DNA of 64,000 nt from positions 25,515-89,514 of the forward strand of contig CAZYPK010000001.1 in NCBI GenBank assembly GCA_964649195.1. Direction: 5' to 3'. This stretch comes from JTS-RE9 sp964649195. Lineage in GTDB: Bacteria > Planctomycetota > Phycisphaerae > Phycisphaerales > Phycisphaeraceae. Of this stretch, positions 1-8,260 are shown in pieces (position 1 is the first letter of the stretch; each line of letters begins with the position of its first letter). A program made the translations under genes and the position numbers. The notes under the pieces were generated by a model. That model searched no databases, was not told the origin of the DNA, and worked only from the letters and a program-made list of their open reading frames with translations.

Positions 1-2
1 AA

Positions 3-1151
3 GGCCTGCGGACCACCCTCGATCAACTCATCGCCGTCGAAAACACCCCCGCAACCCGGGCGGCAAGAATCGTCGTCATGATCCAACTGGGCAAGTCGGA
101 CGACGCCCGAAAACTGCTGGAAAGCGATGCGCAACTGCGAGGCGTGGACCACGGCGTGCTGCTCTCCCTGGCGCTGTCCGTTCCCATTGACGCCAAGGCG
201 CAGGCCAAGGCGCCCACCCATTACCTGGCCGCCCTGATCGACGGCGACGCGAAGAAGATGCTCGCCGTCGCGGACGCCATCGGAGCGATCAATTACACCG
301 TTTACGCAGGTGATTTGCGAAGCATGGCAGGCACGCTGCGGCTGGAATCGCCCGAACTGGCCCAGGCAGGCCGGAAGTTGGCGGTCGCCCTCGTGGCCTT
401 GGAAACCGGCTTGCCGCCGGTGAGCGAGCGTGTGGCGATGGAGGTGGTCGAAGCGCAGCCCCGGTTCATCCTGGCCCATGCCGTCGCTCTGGCCGGCGCG
501 ATCGCTCAGGAGAAAACCATCGATTCGATTCGCGATCAAATCCTGGACAAGGCGCCTGACAGCAGCCTGGCGCTGTTCGTTCAGGTGCAGGACGCGACCA
601 ACGGCAGGCAGTGGGACAAAGGCATCGAAACGGCGATGCGCCTGCTCGAACGCGAGCCGGATCATGACTACGTTTCATTTCGCCTGGTCACGTTCTACAA
701 ACTGGCCGGCCAGGATGACAAGGCGACCGAATTGATTCGCAGACTTGCCGCATCGAACGGCCCCTTCCGCGATGCCGCCGCCAATGACCTGGCCTATCGC
801 CTCTCCCAGCAAGGCCCTGAAAAACTGGATGAGGCAAGACGGATCGCCCTGGAACTGAGACGGAAACATCCGCTGGACCCCAACATGGCCGATACGCTCG
901 GCTGGATCGAAGTCCTGCAAGGCAATCACGAGTCGGCTCTGAAGCATCTGGGATTCAGTGCGCTCCGAATGAACAACTCCGCTGATGTGCATTTTCACCT
1001 GGGCCGGGCCTACCACGCCGCCGGCAATGCACGCTGGGCGAAAATGCACCTGACCACGGCTGTTTCGCGGGGCGGCCAGAGCGAGTCGGCCCGGCAGGCG
1101 GGCGAACTGTTGAAATCAATCCAGGTCGCCAATCAGGCGACCGGATCATAA
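3..1151 (+). CDS. TPR-repeat protein, 5' end missing
   Basis: The frame is open to the left edge, so the gene starts outside the window; an internal ATG at 78 is not needed as a start. The visible 382 residues are helical, Ala/Leu-rich and contain degenerate tetratricopeptide units, clearest near the C-terminus (around DTLGWIEVLQGNHESALKHL and DVHFHLGRAYHAAGNARWAK). This matches the C-terminal TPR region of long planctomycetal TPR proteins, often secreted or periplasmic scaffolds. No catalytic motif is visible. The protein ends at TAA 1149-1151, just before a pair of GCCGCTTGCGGC repeats. The partner is unknown because the N-terminal part is missing. Confidence 0.75.
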   Translation, partial: GLRTTLDQLIAVENTPATRAARIVVMIQLGKSDDARKLLESDAQLRGVDHGVLLSLALSVPIDAKAQAKAPTHYLAALIDGDAKKMLAVADAIGAINYTVYAGDLRSMAGTLRLESPELAQAGRKLAVALVALETGLPPVSERVAMEVVEAQPRFILAHAVALAGAIAQEKTIDSIRDQILDKAPDSSLALFVQVQDATNGRQWDKGIETAMRLLEREPDHDYVSFRLVTFYKLAGQDDKATELIRRLAASNGPFRDAAANDLAYRLSQQGPEKLDEARRIALELRRKHPLDPNMADTLGWIEVLQGNHESALKHLGFSALRMNNSADVHFHLGRAYHAAGNARWAKMHLTTAVSRGGQSESARQAGELLKSIQVANQATGS

Positions 1152-1644
1152 AGCCGCTTGCGGCTTCGCAACGGGTGGCAACCCCAGCCATCAGCCATCA
1201 GCTTTCAGCCAGCCGCTTGCGGCTTCGCAACGAATGGCAACCCCCATCTACCTGTCGCTGCAGCTGCCCCTGTCCCCGCCCCTTCCCCAATGTGAAAATG
1301 GGAGGCTTGGATAAAATGGGCGATCTCACACAACTCCAGTGCGAACAAATGGTTTCCATCAGGCGGCGGGATCGGGAGAATCGTCAAAAAACTTTGGGAA
1401 TTTTCCTTCCAGGGTATTGACAAGCTTCGAAACATGATTACCTTGGTGGTAATGTGTGCGTGATTGAAGGGTTTTTGAAAGAGCCATTCATTTCACAAAT
1501 TGAAGGTCTTGGAGTTGAACGTGTAATTCAGTCGTCCCGGCATGTGTGTGCTGGCGAACGAGAAAGACCAAAGGGCCGCAGCGTTGTCCGGACGCAGGGG
1601 CCGGGAGCAAGAGCCGGACGATTCCTCAAACAAGGAGATTAGTG
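1150..1644. other. Intergenic region with two GCCGCTTGCGGC repeats
   Basis: About 490 bases without a convincing gene. Two copies of the palindromic word GCCGCTTGCGGCTTCGCAACG lie at about 1152 and 1211, separated by a CATCAGC-type tandem stretch. The word recurs near 5428, 20120, 36008 and 48399. The right half is visibly more AT-rich and has a consensus -35 (TTGACA, 1417-1422), but no well-spaced -10 follows; TAATGT at 1450 is too far. This half probably holds the promoter of the downstream PEP-CTERM gene. Confidence 0.45.
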
Positions 1645-2826
1645 ATGAAGAAGAATCGGAACATGAAACTGGCGGCGGGCTTCCTGCTTATGGCAGGCTT
1701 GTCCGCCCCCGCACTGGGATCGGATGCGATCACGTTTGATCCCGATGGTCCGGGTGGAAATTCGGCCATCAGCGATATCGTGACGTTTGACTGGACGCCC
1801 GGCAACACCTTGGCGGTTGGCGGCAACGCGGCGGTTCAAACATTTATCGGGACGTCAACGGGTATTCATTCGATTGTCAACACGGTGACGAGTGATGTTC
1901 GTGTCGAAATCACCGCCGGTGGCGACCCGCCGACTCTTGGTGCGGATGAAGCGATGCTAACGTCGCAATTCGTGGGCGGTACGTCGAATCCATTTTCGGT
2001 GTTCTACCAAGCCAAATTGGCCGGCTTCGTGAAGGTTGGCGGTGATCCGGGCAGCCCGGAATCGCCTCCGGGCCTGAACACCAGTTACGAGATCACCGCT
2101 GTGGCGCGTTTCGATGAGCGTGTCAGCACCGTCTTTGTTGACTTTGCCGCAGGCACCGCCAATGTCAATTTCGCCCACGTTCCCAATGCGGACGAGTATC
2201 TCGAAATCTACTACGGTGCGGGCGCAGCTTTCAACGCCTCTGATCTTAACGGTACCGGGTTCAACGACGGTGTCAAGATTTTGGAAGCGGACATCCTTGC
2301 CGGACCTGGTTTGTTCACTTCGAACTTTGCCGCGAGTCTGGCGCTGGATGGCAGTTTGATCACAGATGTCCTTGATAAGGTCAATCCTAATGATTATCTC
2401 GGATTGACCACCATTACAGGCATCGGCTCCACGCAGTTCACCGCTCAAGTCACCGATTTTGATCCGGCCTTCTTCGTTGATGTGTTGAGCACGGTTGGCT
2501 TCACAGCCGAAACGGAAAATACGCAGGGATTGCCGTTCACCAAGGTCGATCCTTCATCCGCTTTTCTTGTTAACTCGGCTGGCACGGCAGAGTTTGAAGC
2601 TCCCGTCACGTCGGGTGCTGGTGATCCCACAGACCCGATCTACGGCATCGGTTCCGTCAACGGTCAATTTTTGGGTGCGGGTGGTGGCCCCAGCATCCAG
2701 TTCCAAGCGGATGCATCGACTTCGTTCGAGCGCGTTTCTGGCGTGGTCCCCGAGCCAGCCACTGCGGCTCTGGGGCTGATGGGACTCGCGGGTCTGGCTT
2801 TGGGTCGCCGTCGCAACCACGCCTGA
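1645..2826 (+). CDS. PEP-CTERM surface protein A (tandem paralogue 1)
   Basis: Predicted secreted protein of 393 residues with a Lys-rich N-terminal signal peptide (MKKNRNMKLAAGFLLMAGLS, cleavage likely after PALG). The C-terminal exosortase sorting signal reads VPEPATAALGLMGLAGLALG followed by RRRNHA. Such proteins are exported, cut by an exosortase and placed in the envelope or exopolysaccharide matrix. The middle is Gly/Asp/Thr-rich and beta-like, with no enzyme motif. The ATG at 1645 is chosen because AAGGAG lies at 1632-1637 with good spacing; upstream starts would add a non-signal-like extension. Its neighbour at 3111 is a close paralogue sharing a 358-base perfectly identical block. 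A terminator hairpin follows, so the two are probably separate transcripts. Confidence 0.88.
   Translation: MKKNRNMKLAAGFLLMAGLSAPALGSDAITFDPDGPGGNSAISDIVTFDWTPGNTLAVGGNAAVQTFIGTSTGIHSIVNTVTSDVRVEITAGGDPPTLGADEAMLTSQFVGGTSNPFSVFYQAKLAGFVKVGGDPGSPESPPGLNTSYEITAVARFDERVSTVFVDFAAGTANVNFAHVPNADEYLEIYYGAGAAFNASDLNGTGFNDGVKILEADILAGPGLFTSNFAASLALDGSLITDVLDKVNPNDYLGLTTITGIGSTQFTAQVTDFDPAFFVDVLSTVGFTAETENTQGLPFTKVDPSSAFLVNSAGTAEFEAPVTSGAGDPTDPIYGIGSVNGQFLGAGGGPSIQFQADASTSFERVSGVVPEPATAALGLMGLAGLALGRRRNHA
1789..2146 (+). repeat. 358-bp block identical to 3249-3606
   Basis: Line-by-line comparison shows no mismatch between this block and 3249-3606 (offset exactly 1460). The flanking coding sequence on both sides, and the later parts of the two genes, differ at many positions. 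It covers about 119 codons in the N-terminal third of the mature protein. Confidence 0.95.
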
Positions 2827-2856
2827 TCCTCTGTCTGCAATTTGAATAAGCTTTCG

Positions 2857-2890
2857 ACCTCCCTGGTGATGAATCAGGGAGGTTTTTTTT
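2857..2890 (+). terminator. Rho-independent terminator after PEP-CTERM A
   Basis: A 9-bp stem ACCTCCCTG (2857-2865) pairs with CAGGGAGGT (2875-2883) across a 9-base loop, followed directly by an eight-T tract. It sits 31 bases after the stop codon and ends the first PEP-CTERM transcript. Confidence 0.9.
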
Positions 2891-3110
2891 ATTGAATCAT
2901 CTCTTTTTTCTCTTTTTCACTCCCTTCGCTTGCAAACGGTTCCATCCGATGTATCTCCAAGGGAGCAGGGTTTCATAAGGTCATCAGCCTTGGGGAAGCC
3001 TTCACCGCTGGAGCGTTTCCAGAAATGGTCTTTGAGAACAATCCACCCGCTTTTTTTTGGTCCGAGCGGTTGTGGGGAGAAATGAGATCGGACCGAGAGT
3101 GGAGAAAGCA
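2891..3110. other. Intergenic region before PEP-CTERM B
   Basis: About 220 bases, more AT-rich than the surrounding genes and unlike the region upstream of paralogue A. No ORF, no recognisable operator. It probably contains an independent promoter for paralogue B, but I cannot place -35/-10 boxes convincingly. Confidence 0.35.
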
Positions 3111-4289
3111 ATGAAGAAGTGCATGAAAAGGTTTGCAGGTCTGGCTTTGGCGGTCGGGTGCAGTTCGTCCGCCTTCGCAGCCGACGCGATTAGCTTCGAC
3201 CCCGACGGCCCCGGCGGTGATGCGGCGATCCATAATGTCGTGACATTCGACTGGACGCCCGGCAACACCTTGGCGGTTGGCGGCAACGCGGCGGTTCAAA
3301 CATTTATCGGGACGTCAACGGGTATTCATTCGATTGTCAACACGGTGACGAGTGATGTTCGTGTCGAAATCACCGCCGGTGGCGACCCGCCGACTCTTGG
3401 TGCGGATGAAGCGATGCTAACGTCGCAATTCGTGGGCGGTACGTCGAATCCATTTTCGGTGTTCTACCAAGCCAAATTGGCCGGCTTCGTGAAGGTTGGC
3501 GGTGATCCGGGCAGCCCGGAATCGCCTCCGGGCCTGAACACCAGTTACGAGATCACCGCTGTGGCGCGTTTCGATGAGCGTGTCAGCACCGTCTTTGTTG
3601 ACTTTGACGCAGGCACCGCCAATGTCAATTTCGCCCACGTTCCCAGTGCGGGCGAGTATCTCGAAATCTACTACGGTGAGGGTTTGGCGTTCAACGCCTC
3701 TGATCGTGACGGCACCGGATTCAACGACGGCGTCAAGATTCTGGAAGCGGACATCCTTGCCGGACCTGGTTTGTTCGTTTCCAATTTTGCCGCCTCCATC
3801 AACCTCAACGGCGACTTTTTGACCACGGTTCTCGATCAATTCGCAGGCAACGATTACGGAGCACAAATGACCATTACAGGCATCGGCTCCACGCAGTTCA
3901 CCGCTCAAGTCACAGATTTTGATCCGACCTTCTTCATTGATGTGTTGAGCACGATTGACTTCATAGCCGAAACGGAAAATACGCAGGGATTGCCGTTCAC
4001 CAAGGTCGATCCTTCATCCGCTTTCCTTGTTAACTCGGATGGCACGGCTTTGAACGAGATTCCCGTCGTGGCTGGGGCGGGCAATCCCGCAGACCCGATC
4101 TACGGTGTCGGCTCGGTTAACGGCGGCATCATTGGTCTGGGTGGCGGTGCCAGCATCCAGTTCCAGAGCGATGCGTCCACTTCGTTTGAACGCGTCCCCG
4201 GCATCGTCCCCGAACCCGCTTCCGCGGCCCTGGGGCTGATTGCTCTGGCCGGGTTGGCGCTTCGTGGGCGTCGCGGGCGGAATGCCTGA
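3111..4289 (+). CDS. PEP-CTERM surface protein B (tandem paralogue 2)
   Basis: Paralogue of the preceding gene, 392 residues. It has its own signal peptide (MKKCMKRFAGLALAVGCSSS, cleavage after AFA) and the C-terminal signal VPEPASAALGLIALAGLAL followed by RGRRGRNA. ATG 3111 is chosen for the upstream GGAG at 3101-3104; a longer in-frame start at 3057 would bury the signal peptide. Residues from about 47 to 165 are encoded by DNA identical to paralogue A, while the central and C-terminal thirds carry many substitutions. The pair therefore looks like a tandem duplication homogenised in one segment. A strong terminator follows. Function unknown; probably matrix or envelope. Confidence 0.88.
   Translation: MKKCMKRFAGLALAVGCSSSAFAADAISFDPDGPGGDAAIHNVVTFDWTPGNTLAVGGNAAVQTFIGTSTGIHSIVNTVTSDVRVEITAGGDPPTLGADEAMLTSQFVGGTSNPFSVFYQAKLAGFVKVGGDPGSPESPPGLNTSYEITAVARFDERVSTVFVDFDAGTANVNFAHVPSAGEYLEIYYGEGLAFNASDRDGTGFNDGVKILEADILAGPGLFVSNFAASINLNGDFLTTVLDQFAGNDYGAQMTITGIGSTQFTAQVTDFDPTFFIDVLSTIDFIAETENTQGLPFTKVDPSSAFLVNSDGTALNEIPVVAGAGNPADPIYGVGSVNGGIIGLGGGASIQFQSDASTSFERVPGIVPEPASAALGLIALAGLALRGRRGRNA
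3249..3606 (+). repeat. 358-bp block identical to 1789-2146
   Basis: Second copy of the perfectly conserved block; the first differences are at 3248 on the left and 3607 on the right. Confidence 0.95.
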
Positions 4290-4328
4290 TTCGATGGGAG
4301 GACTTGAAAACTGAATAGTCAAAAGATG

Positions 4329-4362
4329 CAACCCCCGGCTTCGGTCGGGGGTTGTTCTTTTT
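4329..4362 (+). terminator. Rho-independent terminator after PEP-CTERM B
   Basis: Stem CAACCCCCG (4329-4337) / CGGGGGTTG (4346-4354) with loop GCTTCGGT, then TTCTTTTTG. It lies 40 bases after the stop codon. Confidence 0.9.
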
Positions 4363-4402
4363 GTTCCGCAGGCGGTGTGGGTTGGATCGGGTTGAGTATC
4401 AT

Positions 4403-4464
4403 GAGCCGCGATGTCCGCATCGCGCGTCGTGCATGTTTTAGCCGCGATGTCCGCATCGCGCGTC
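4403..4464. repeat. Two copies of GCCGCGATGTCCGCATCGCG palindrome
   Basis: The word AGCCGCGATGTCCGCATCGCG occurs at about 4404 and again at about 4440. The core CGCGATG...CATCGCG is self-complementary. It resembles the GCCGCGACnnnnnnnGTCGCGG elements near 40 kb and 61 kb, so it may be a relative of that family. Confidence 0.7.
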
Positions 4465-4511
4465 CGCTTCTGTGTCTTGCGTTCGCTTTCGATCATGAGG
4501 TTTTCACCGGC

Positions 4512-5282
4512 ATGTCTTCGCAAGTTCCCCATACGCCGATGGATCAGCTCAGGCAGGACCACACGCCGCAGGCGGTGCGCAAGCGGCTTGCGGATGGGCC
4601 GCGGCACAGCTATCTGCGCGACTTCATCTATGGCGCCATCGACGGCGCGGTGACCACCTTTGCAGTCGTGGCGGGGGTGGTGGGGGCGCAGCTTTCGCCT
4701 GGGATCATCGTGATCCTCGGGGCGGCCAACCTGTTCGCGGATGGGTTCTCGATGGCGATCAGCAATTTCGTGGGCAGCAAGGCCGAGGAGCAGTTGCGGG
4801 AGAAGATGCGGAAGGTGGAACGCGATCACATCGCCCGCTACCCCAAGGGCGAGCGCGAGGAGATTCGGCAGATTTTCGCGGCCAAGGGGTTTGAGGGCGA
4901 GGACCTGGACCGGGCCGTGAGGACCATCACCTCGGATGTCGATCGCTGGGTGGATACGATGCTCACCGATGAGCTGGGCGTTCCGCTGCAAGGGCCCAAT
5001 CCGTACCGGGCGGCGTGGTCCACGTTCATTGCGTTCATCGTCATCGGTTCGCTGCCGCTGCTGGTGTTTGTTTATGAGGTGGCGTTTGGCGTGGTCATCG
5101 AGTCGGCGTTTCTGTGGAGTTCCATCCTGACCGGCGTGGCGTTCTTCATCATCGGGGCGATCAAGAGCAGGTTCATCGGGCACAAGTGGTGGACCAGCGG
5201 CCTGGAGACGCTGGCCATCGGCGCCATCGCGGCGGGGCTGGCGTACGGCATCGGCGCGATGCTGCGCGGGCTGGCGGGGTGA
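4512..5282 (+). CDS. VIT1/CCC1 family Fe/Mn transporter
   Basis: Integral membrane protein of 256 residues in the vacuolar iron transporter (VIT1/CCC1) family, which moves Fe2+/Mn2+ out of the cytoplasm. The conserved first helix is visible as YGAIDGAVTTFAVVAGVVGA, and the second as NLFADGFSMAISNFVGSKAE. A Glu-rich cytosolic segment (about residues 90-160, KAEEQLREKMRKVERDH and following) sits where the family's metal-binding domain lies. Three further hydrophobic helices follow residue 170. ATG 4512 is preferred because upstream in-frame codons would translate the palindromic repeats. GAGG at 4497-4500 is a somewhat distant ribosome site. The ion specificity is inference. Confidence 0.85.
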   Translation: MSSQVPHTPMDQLRQDHTPQAVRKRLADGPRHSYLRDFIYGAIDGAVTTFAVVAGVVGAQLSPGIIVILGAANLFADGFSMAISNFVGSKAEEQLREKMRKVERDHIARYPKGEREEIRQIFAAKGFEGEDLDRAVRTITSDVDRWVDTMLTDELGVPLQGPNPYRAAWSTFIAFIVIGSLPLLVFVYEVAFGVVIESAFLWSSILTGVAFFIIGAIKSRFIGHKWWTSGLETLAIGAIAAGLAYGIGAMLRGLAG

Positions 5283-5330
5283 AGGGGAACAGGGTCGTTT
5301 CATTCCCGGCACTTTGTGGGAAGCTCCAAA

Positions 5331-5515
5331 GGACAAATCTCAAACTTCAAACAAGCTCCAAAAAGCAAAAAAGACAATCAGGCAGAATCCGGATTCGGAT
5401 CGGTTTTGCCAGGTTCGGATTGCTACGCCGCAAGCGGCTTGGGCGAGAGGTTGTTCAGGAATTTCGTTTGTTTGAGATTTGAGATTTGGATTTTGTGATT
5501 TGGAGCTTTTGCCTT
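5331..5515. repeat. Composite inverted repeat of AAATCTCAAA-type words
   Basis: The gap 5283-5569 holds no gene. Left-arm words (CAAATCTCAAACTTCAAAC, AGCTCCAAAAAGC) are mirrored on the right by TTTGTTTGAGATTTGAGATTTGG and TTTGGAGCTTTTGCC. A GCCGCAAGCGGC palindrome lies near the centre. Transcripts could fold into a long imperfect hairpin. The same GATTTGA vocabulary recurs at 7056, 17090, 42540, 46395 and 47973. Confidence 0.7.
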
Positions 5516-5569
5516 CAATGAAACGGCTCCCGGGGTTGGGACTATCATGCAGGGAAAGGAACCAAGAGC

Positions 5570-6493
5570 ATGGCACTGTCGATCAACGGACAACTCGTCA
5601 ATCACGACCAGCTTTACCGCGAGATGGAGCAGCTCAAGGCGGCGGCGCGCAACGATCCCAACCCGCCCAACTGCTGCGAGCGCGATGAGGAGTTCATGGG
5701 CTACGCCAGGGAGAACATGACCGCCCGTGTGCTGCTGTCGCAGGAGGCCGACCGGCGCGGCGTGCATGTGCCTGATGCGGTGATCGAGGAGGCCTTCGCC
5801 AAGATCGTCGAAGAGGCCGGCGGCGAGGAACACTTCTACATCAACTACAACACCGGCAAGGATGACATCCCCGCGTTCAAGGAAAGCGTGGGCATCAACC
5901 TTCGACTGCAACAGGTCATCGAAAAGGCGCTGGGACCCAAACAGGACCCCACGGAGGAACAACTCCAAGCCTACTACGAGCGGCACATCGATCGCTACAA
6001 GACGCCCGAGCAGATTCGCGTCTCGCACATTCTCAAATCCATCGACCACGGCAAGAACCCGCGCGAGGTCTATGCCGACCTGCTCGACCTGGGCAAACAG
6101 CTTCGCGGCGGCGCCGGCTTCGCCGAGCTTTCCGATGCCCACTCCGACCGGCCCGGCGATGGCGGCGACCTGGGGTTCTTTGCACGCGGCGAACTCGTCG
6201 AGGAATTCGAAGCCGTGGTCTTCTCGATGGAGGTCGGCGAAACCAGCCCGATTTTCCTGTCGCCTTTCGGCTACCACATCGCCCGCGTCACCGAGCGCAA
6301 GGAGGCGACCCCCAGGCCGCTGGCGGAGATTCGCGGGCAGGTGATCGAACACTTCCGCGAAGAGACCCACCAGCAGCGCACGCGGGAGTTCGTGGAAACG
6401 CTCAAGGCCAAGGCGGTGATCGAAGAGGTGGAGGATGAACCGGTGACGAGCGGGCACGAACATGTCGCGGTGGAAGAGCAAGGCGGGAACTGA
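5570..6493 (+). CDS. Parvulin-type peptidyl-prolyl isomerase
   Basis: Protein of 307 residues with an N-terminal SurA/PrsA-like helical region (about 1-145) and a parvulin rotamase domain (about 149-243: IRVSHILKSI, GAGFAELSDAHSD, GGDLGFFARGELVEEFE, PFGYHIARV). It should catalyse cis-trans isomerisation of prolyl bonds during protein folding. Unlike most SurA/PrsA proteins it has no signal peptide or lipobox at this start, so it may act in the cytoplasm or be exported by another route. A Cys pair (NCCERDEE, about residues 34-36) is unusual. AGGGAAAGGA upstream of ATG 5570 is the ribosome site. Transcribed alone. Confidence 0.85.
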   Translation: MALSINGQLVNHDQLYREMEQLKAAARNDPNPPNCCERDEEFMGYARENMTARVLLSQEADRRGVHVPDAVIEEAFAKIVEEAGGEEHFYINYNTGKDDIPAFKESVGINLRLQQVIEKALGPKQDPTEEQLQAYYERHIDRYKTPEQIRVSHILKSIDHGKNPREVYADLLDLGKQLRGGAGFAELSDAHSDRPGDGGDLGFFARGELVEEFEAVVFSMEVGETSPIFLSPFGYHIARVTERKEATPRPLAEIRGQVIEHFREETHQQRTREFVETLKAKAVIEEVEDEPVTSGHEHVAVEEQGGN

Positions 6494-6842
6494 GAGCGTG
6501 TATTCGGCAAGGGGAGCCGGGAAGCCGGGGGAGCCGGGGGAGCCGAAGGAGTCGGGGGTGGCTGGGGCTGAGTCCGCGAAGCCCCGGCCCAGATGCACGA
6601 AGCAAGGTGGCGCAACTGAAAGCTGAATGCTGAATACTGAAAGCTGAATGCTGAATACTGAAGGCTGAAGGCTGAATGCTGAATGCTGAAGGCTGAATAC
6701 TGAAAGCTGAAGGCTGAATGCTGAAGGCTGAAGGCTGAAGGTTCCTTGGGCCGGGGGCTTGCGCAGAGCCTTGTATCTTACAAATGTGTCTGATCGGCGT
6801 CCCCCCGCGGGGGGTGCGGGGGGACGCCGGCCGATGAGGAGC
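6494..6842. repeat. Repeat cluster: GCTGAAT array, half element and hairpin
   Basis: No gene. In order: GGGGGAGCC tandem repeats (about 6510-6550), a half copy of the GGGTGGCTGGGGCTGAGTCC element (6552-6614), and a tandem array of CTGAAGG/CTGAATG/CTGAATA/CTGAAAG heptamers (6616-6741). Last is a 13-bp GC hairpin, GGCGTCCCCCCGC (6796-6808) with GCGGGGGGACGCC (6816-6828). The heptamer array is almost perfect in period but varies in its last bases. The genes on either side converge here, so the hairpin may also block read-through. Confidence 0.8.
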
Positions 6843-6879
6843 TCGTCAGAGCCTTGGGCTTCAGCCCCAGCCACCGCCG

Positions 6880-8094
6880 TTACCCTTGGTCGCTTGATAT
6901 GTTCGCGGCAACGATCCGGGCATTGCGTTTGAACATTTCCAGCTTGATCCGTTTCAGGGGGGAACGGGTCAGCGCTTTACGCCGATCCTCTTCGGTCCAC
7001 GCAAGCACTTCATGCACAGGCAGCGAAGCGAGGCGGGGTTCGTAGCGGGGATTGATTTCAGAATTGAGATTTGAGATTTCAGAAGTTGGATTTGAGATTT
7101 GAGATTTGAAATTTGAGATTTCGCTTTTCAAAGCGTTGTACGGGCAGACCTCCTGGCAGACATCGCAGCCTGCAAGCCAGTCGCCCATTTTCGGTTGGAG
7201 TTCCTCGGCGATTTCGCCGCGGTGTTCGATGGTGAGGTAGCTGATGCAGCGCGAAGCATCAACGGAATAAGGCGTGATGCACTGGGTCGGGCAGGCGTCG
7301 ATGCAGCGGGTGCAACTGCCGCAGTGATCGGTGGGGGGGATGGTCGGAGCGGGATAGCCCGCATCGGCGGTGGTTTCCAGGGGCAGTGTGGTGATGATTT
7401 CGCCCAGCAGGAACCAGGAGCCGATCTGCGGGTGGATGAGCAGGGTGTGCTTGCCGATCCAGCCCAGGCCTGCGCGGGCGGCATGTTCGCGCTCCATGAC
7501 CGGCGCGGTATCGACCGTGGTGCGAAAGAGATGTTCCGGGAACCGCTCGCGCAGCGAATCGGCAAGCTGATGCAGGCGATGCTTGATGACGCGGTGGTAG
7601 TCATCGCCCCGGGCGTAGCGGGCGATGCGGCCTTGGGGTAGGTTTCGAGTTTCGAGTTCCGGGTTCCGAGTTGAAACCATTTCGGATTTAGCGACTGCTG
7701 TCGCTGTTGAAGCCGTCGGATTTCGGATTTCGGATTTGAGGGTTTCAATCCCTCGTTCTTTGCCTTGACCGTCTTCCAACCCGGAACTTTCGCTGTCTTC
7801 CAACTCGGAACTCAGAACTCGCAACTCGGAACTTTCATCGCGATACCGGTCCGCCACGCAGATGATCGCTTTTGCTTCCGGCACGATGTTGCATGGGTCG
7901 ATCATGACCTGGGCATGGCGGGCCAGGTAATCCATGTCGCCATGTTTGCCGGCATCGAGCCAGCGGCGCAGCTCGGCGGCGCGGTCGCTGGGCAGGGCCG
8001 GGGCGATGCCGACCAGGGCGAAGCCCAGCGATGCCGCCAGCCGATGCACCAGGGCGGCACGCGGCGACAGGGATGTGACGTTGCCGGCAGGCAT
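6880..8094 (-). CDS. queG: Epoxyqueuosine reductase with repeat-encoded insertions
   Basis: Reduces epoxyqueuosine to queuosine in tRNA, the last step of queuosine synthesis; cobalamin and two [4Fe-4S] clusters are the known cofactors. Visible features are the VDTAPVMER motif with the family's catalytic Asp (about D195), GLGWIGKHT (about 209-217), and cluster motifs CGSCTRCIDACP (about 258-269) and CDVCQEVCP (about 310-318). The protein is 404 residues. Two segments are foreign to the family: about 88-155 (SSELRVLSSELEDSESS and onward) and about 322-348 (KSEISNFKSQISN and onward). Both translate the tandem DNA repeats found between genes elsewhere in this window, and both keep the frame. The conserved core is otherwise intact, so activity is plausible if the inserts loop out. 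Confidence 0.9.
   Translation of the reverse strand: MPAGNVTSLSPRAALVHRLAASLGFALVGIAPALPSDRAAELRRWLDAGKHGDMDYLARHAQVMIDPCNIVPEAKAIICVADRYRDESSELRVLSSELEDSESSGLEDGQGKERGIETLKSEIRNPTASTATAVAKSEMVSTRNPELETRNLPQGRIARYARGDDYHRVIKHRLHQLADSLRERFPEHLFRTTVDTAPVMEREHAARAGLGWIGKHTLLIHPQIGSWFLLGEIITTLPLETTADAGYPAPTIPPTDHCGSCTRCIDACPTQCITPYSVDASRCISYLTIEHRGEIAEELQPKMGDWLAGCDVCQEVCPYNALKSEISNFKSQISNPTSEISNLNSEINPRYEPRLASLPVHEVLAWTEEDRRKALTRSPLKRIKLEMFKRNARIVAANISSDQG
7056..7128. repeat. GATTTGAGATTT repeat inside queG
   Basis: Tandem AGATTTGA/AGAATTGA words, AT-rich within a GC-rich gene, read in frame on the minus strand as KSEISNFKSQISNPTSEISN. They fall directly after the second iron-sulfur motif. Confidence 0.85.
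7640..7835. repeat. Two repeat families inside queG
   Basis: GTTTCGAGTTCCGAG words flank CGGATTTCGGATTT words here, read on the minus strand as STRNPELETRN, KSEIRNP and SSELRVLSSELE. The same two families lie between genes at 18465-18570, 18870-18905 and 42540-42620. The insert separates the N-terminal and central parts of queG. Confidence 0.85.
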
Positions 8095-8260
8095 GGGCGC
8101 ATCTCAACACGAACGACGAGGGACCGGGGGACCGGGGGACCGGGCGGGGATGGTTCGCAACAATCGGCGGCAACACGTCATTCTACGACATGCAGTCGTT
8201 ATAATATGGAGCCGCCATCCGCCAACATTCATCGGTCCACCGGTTGCCAAAGGGTTCACC

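Noticed and set aside
4014..5336. Long minus-strand frame of 440 codons opposite the VIT1 gene
   Set aside because: High-GC shadow frame: Arg/His/Pro-rich, no domain, opposite two well-supported plus-strand genes.
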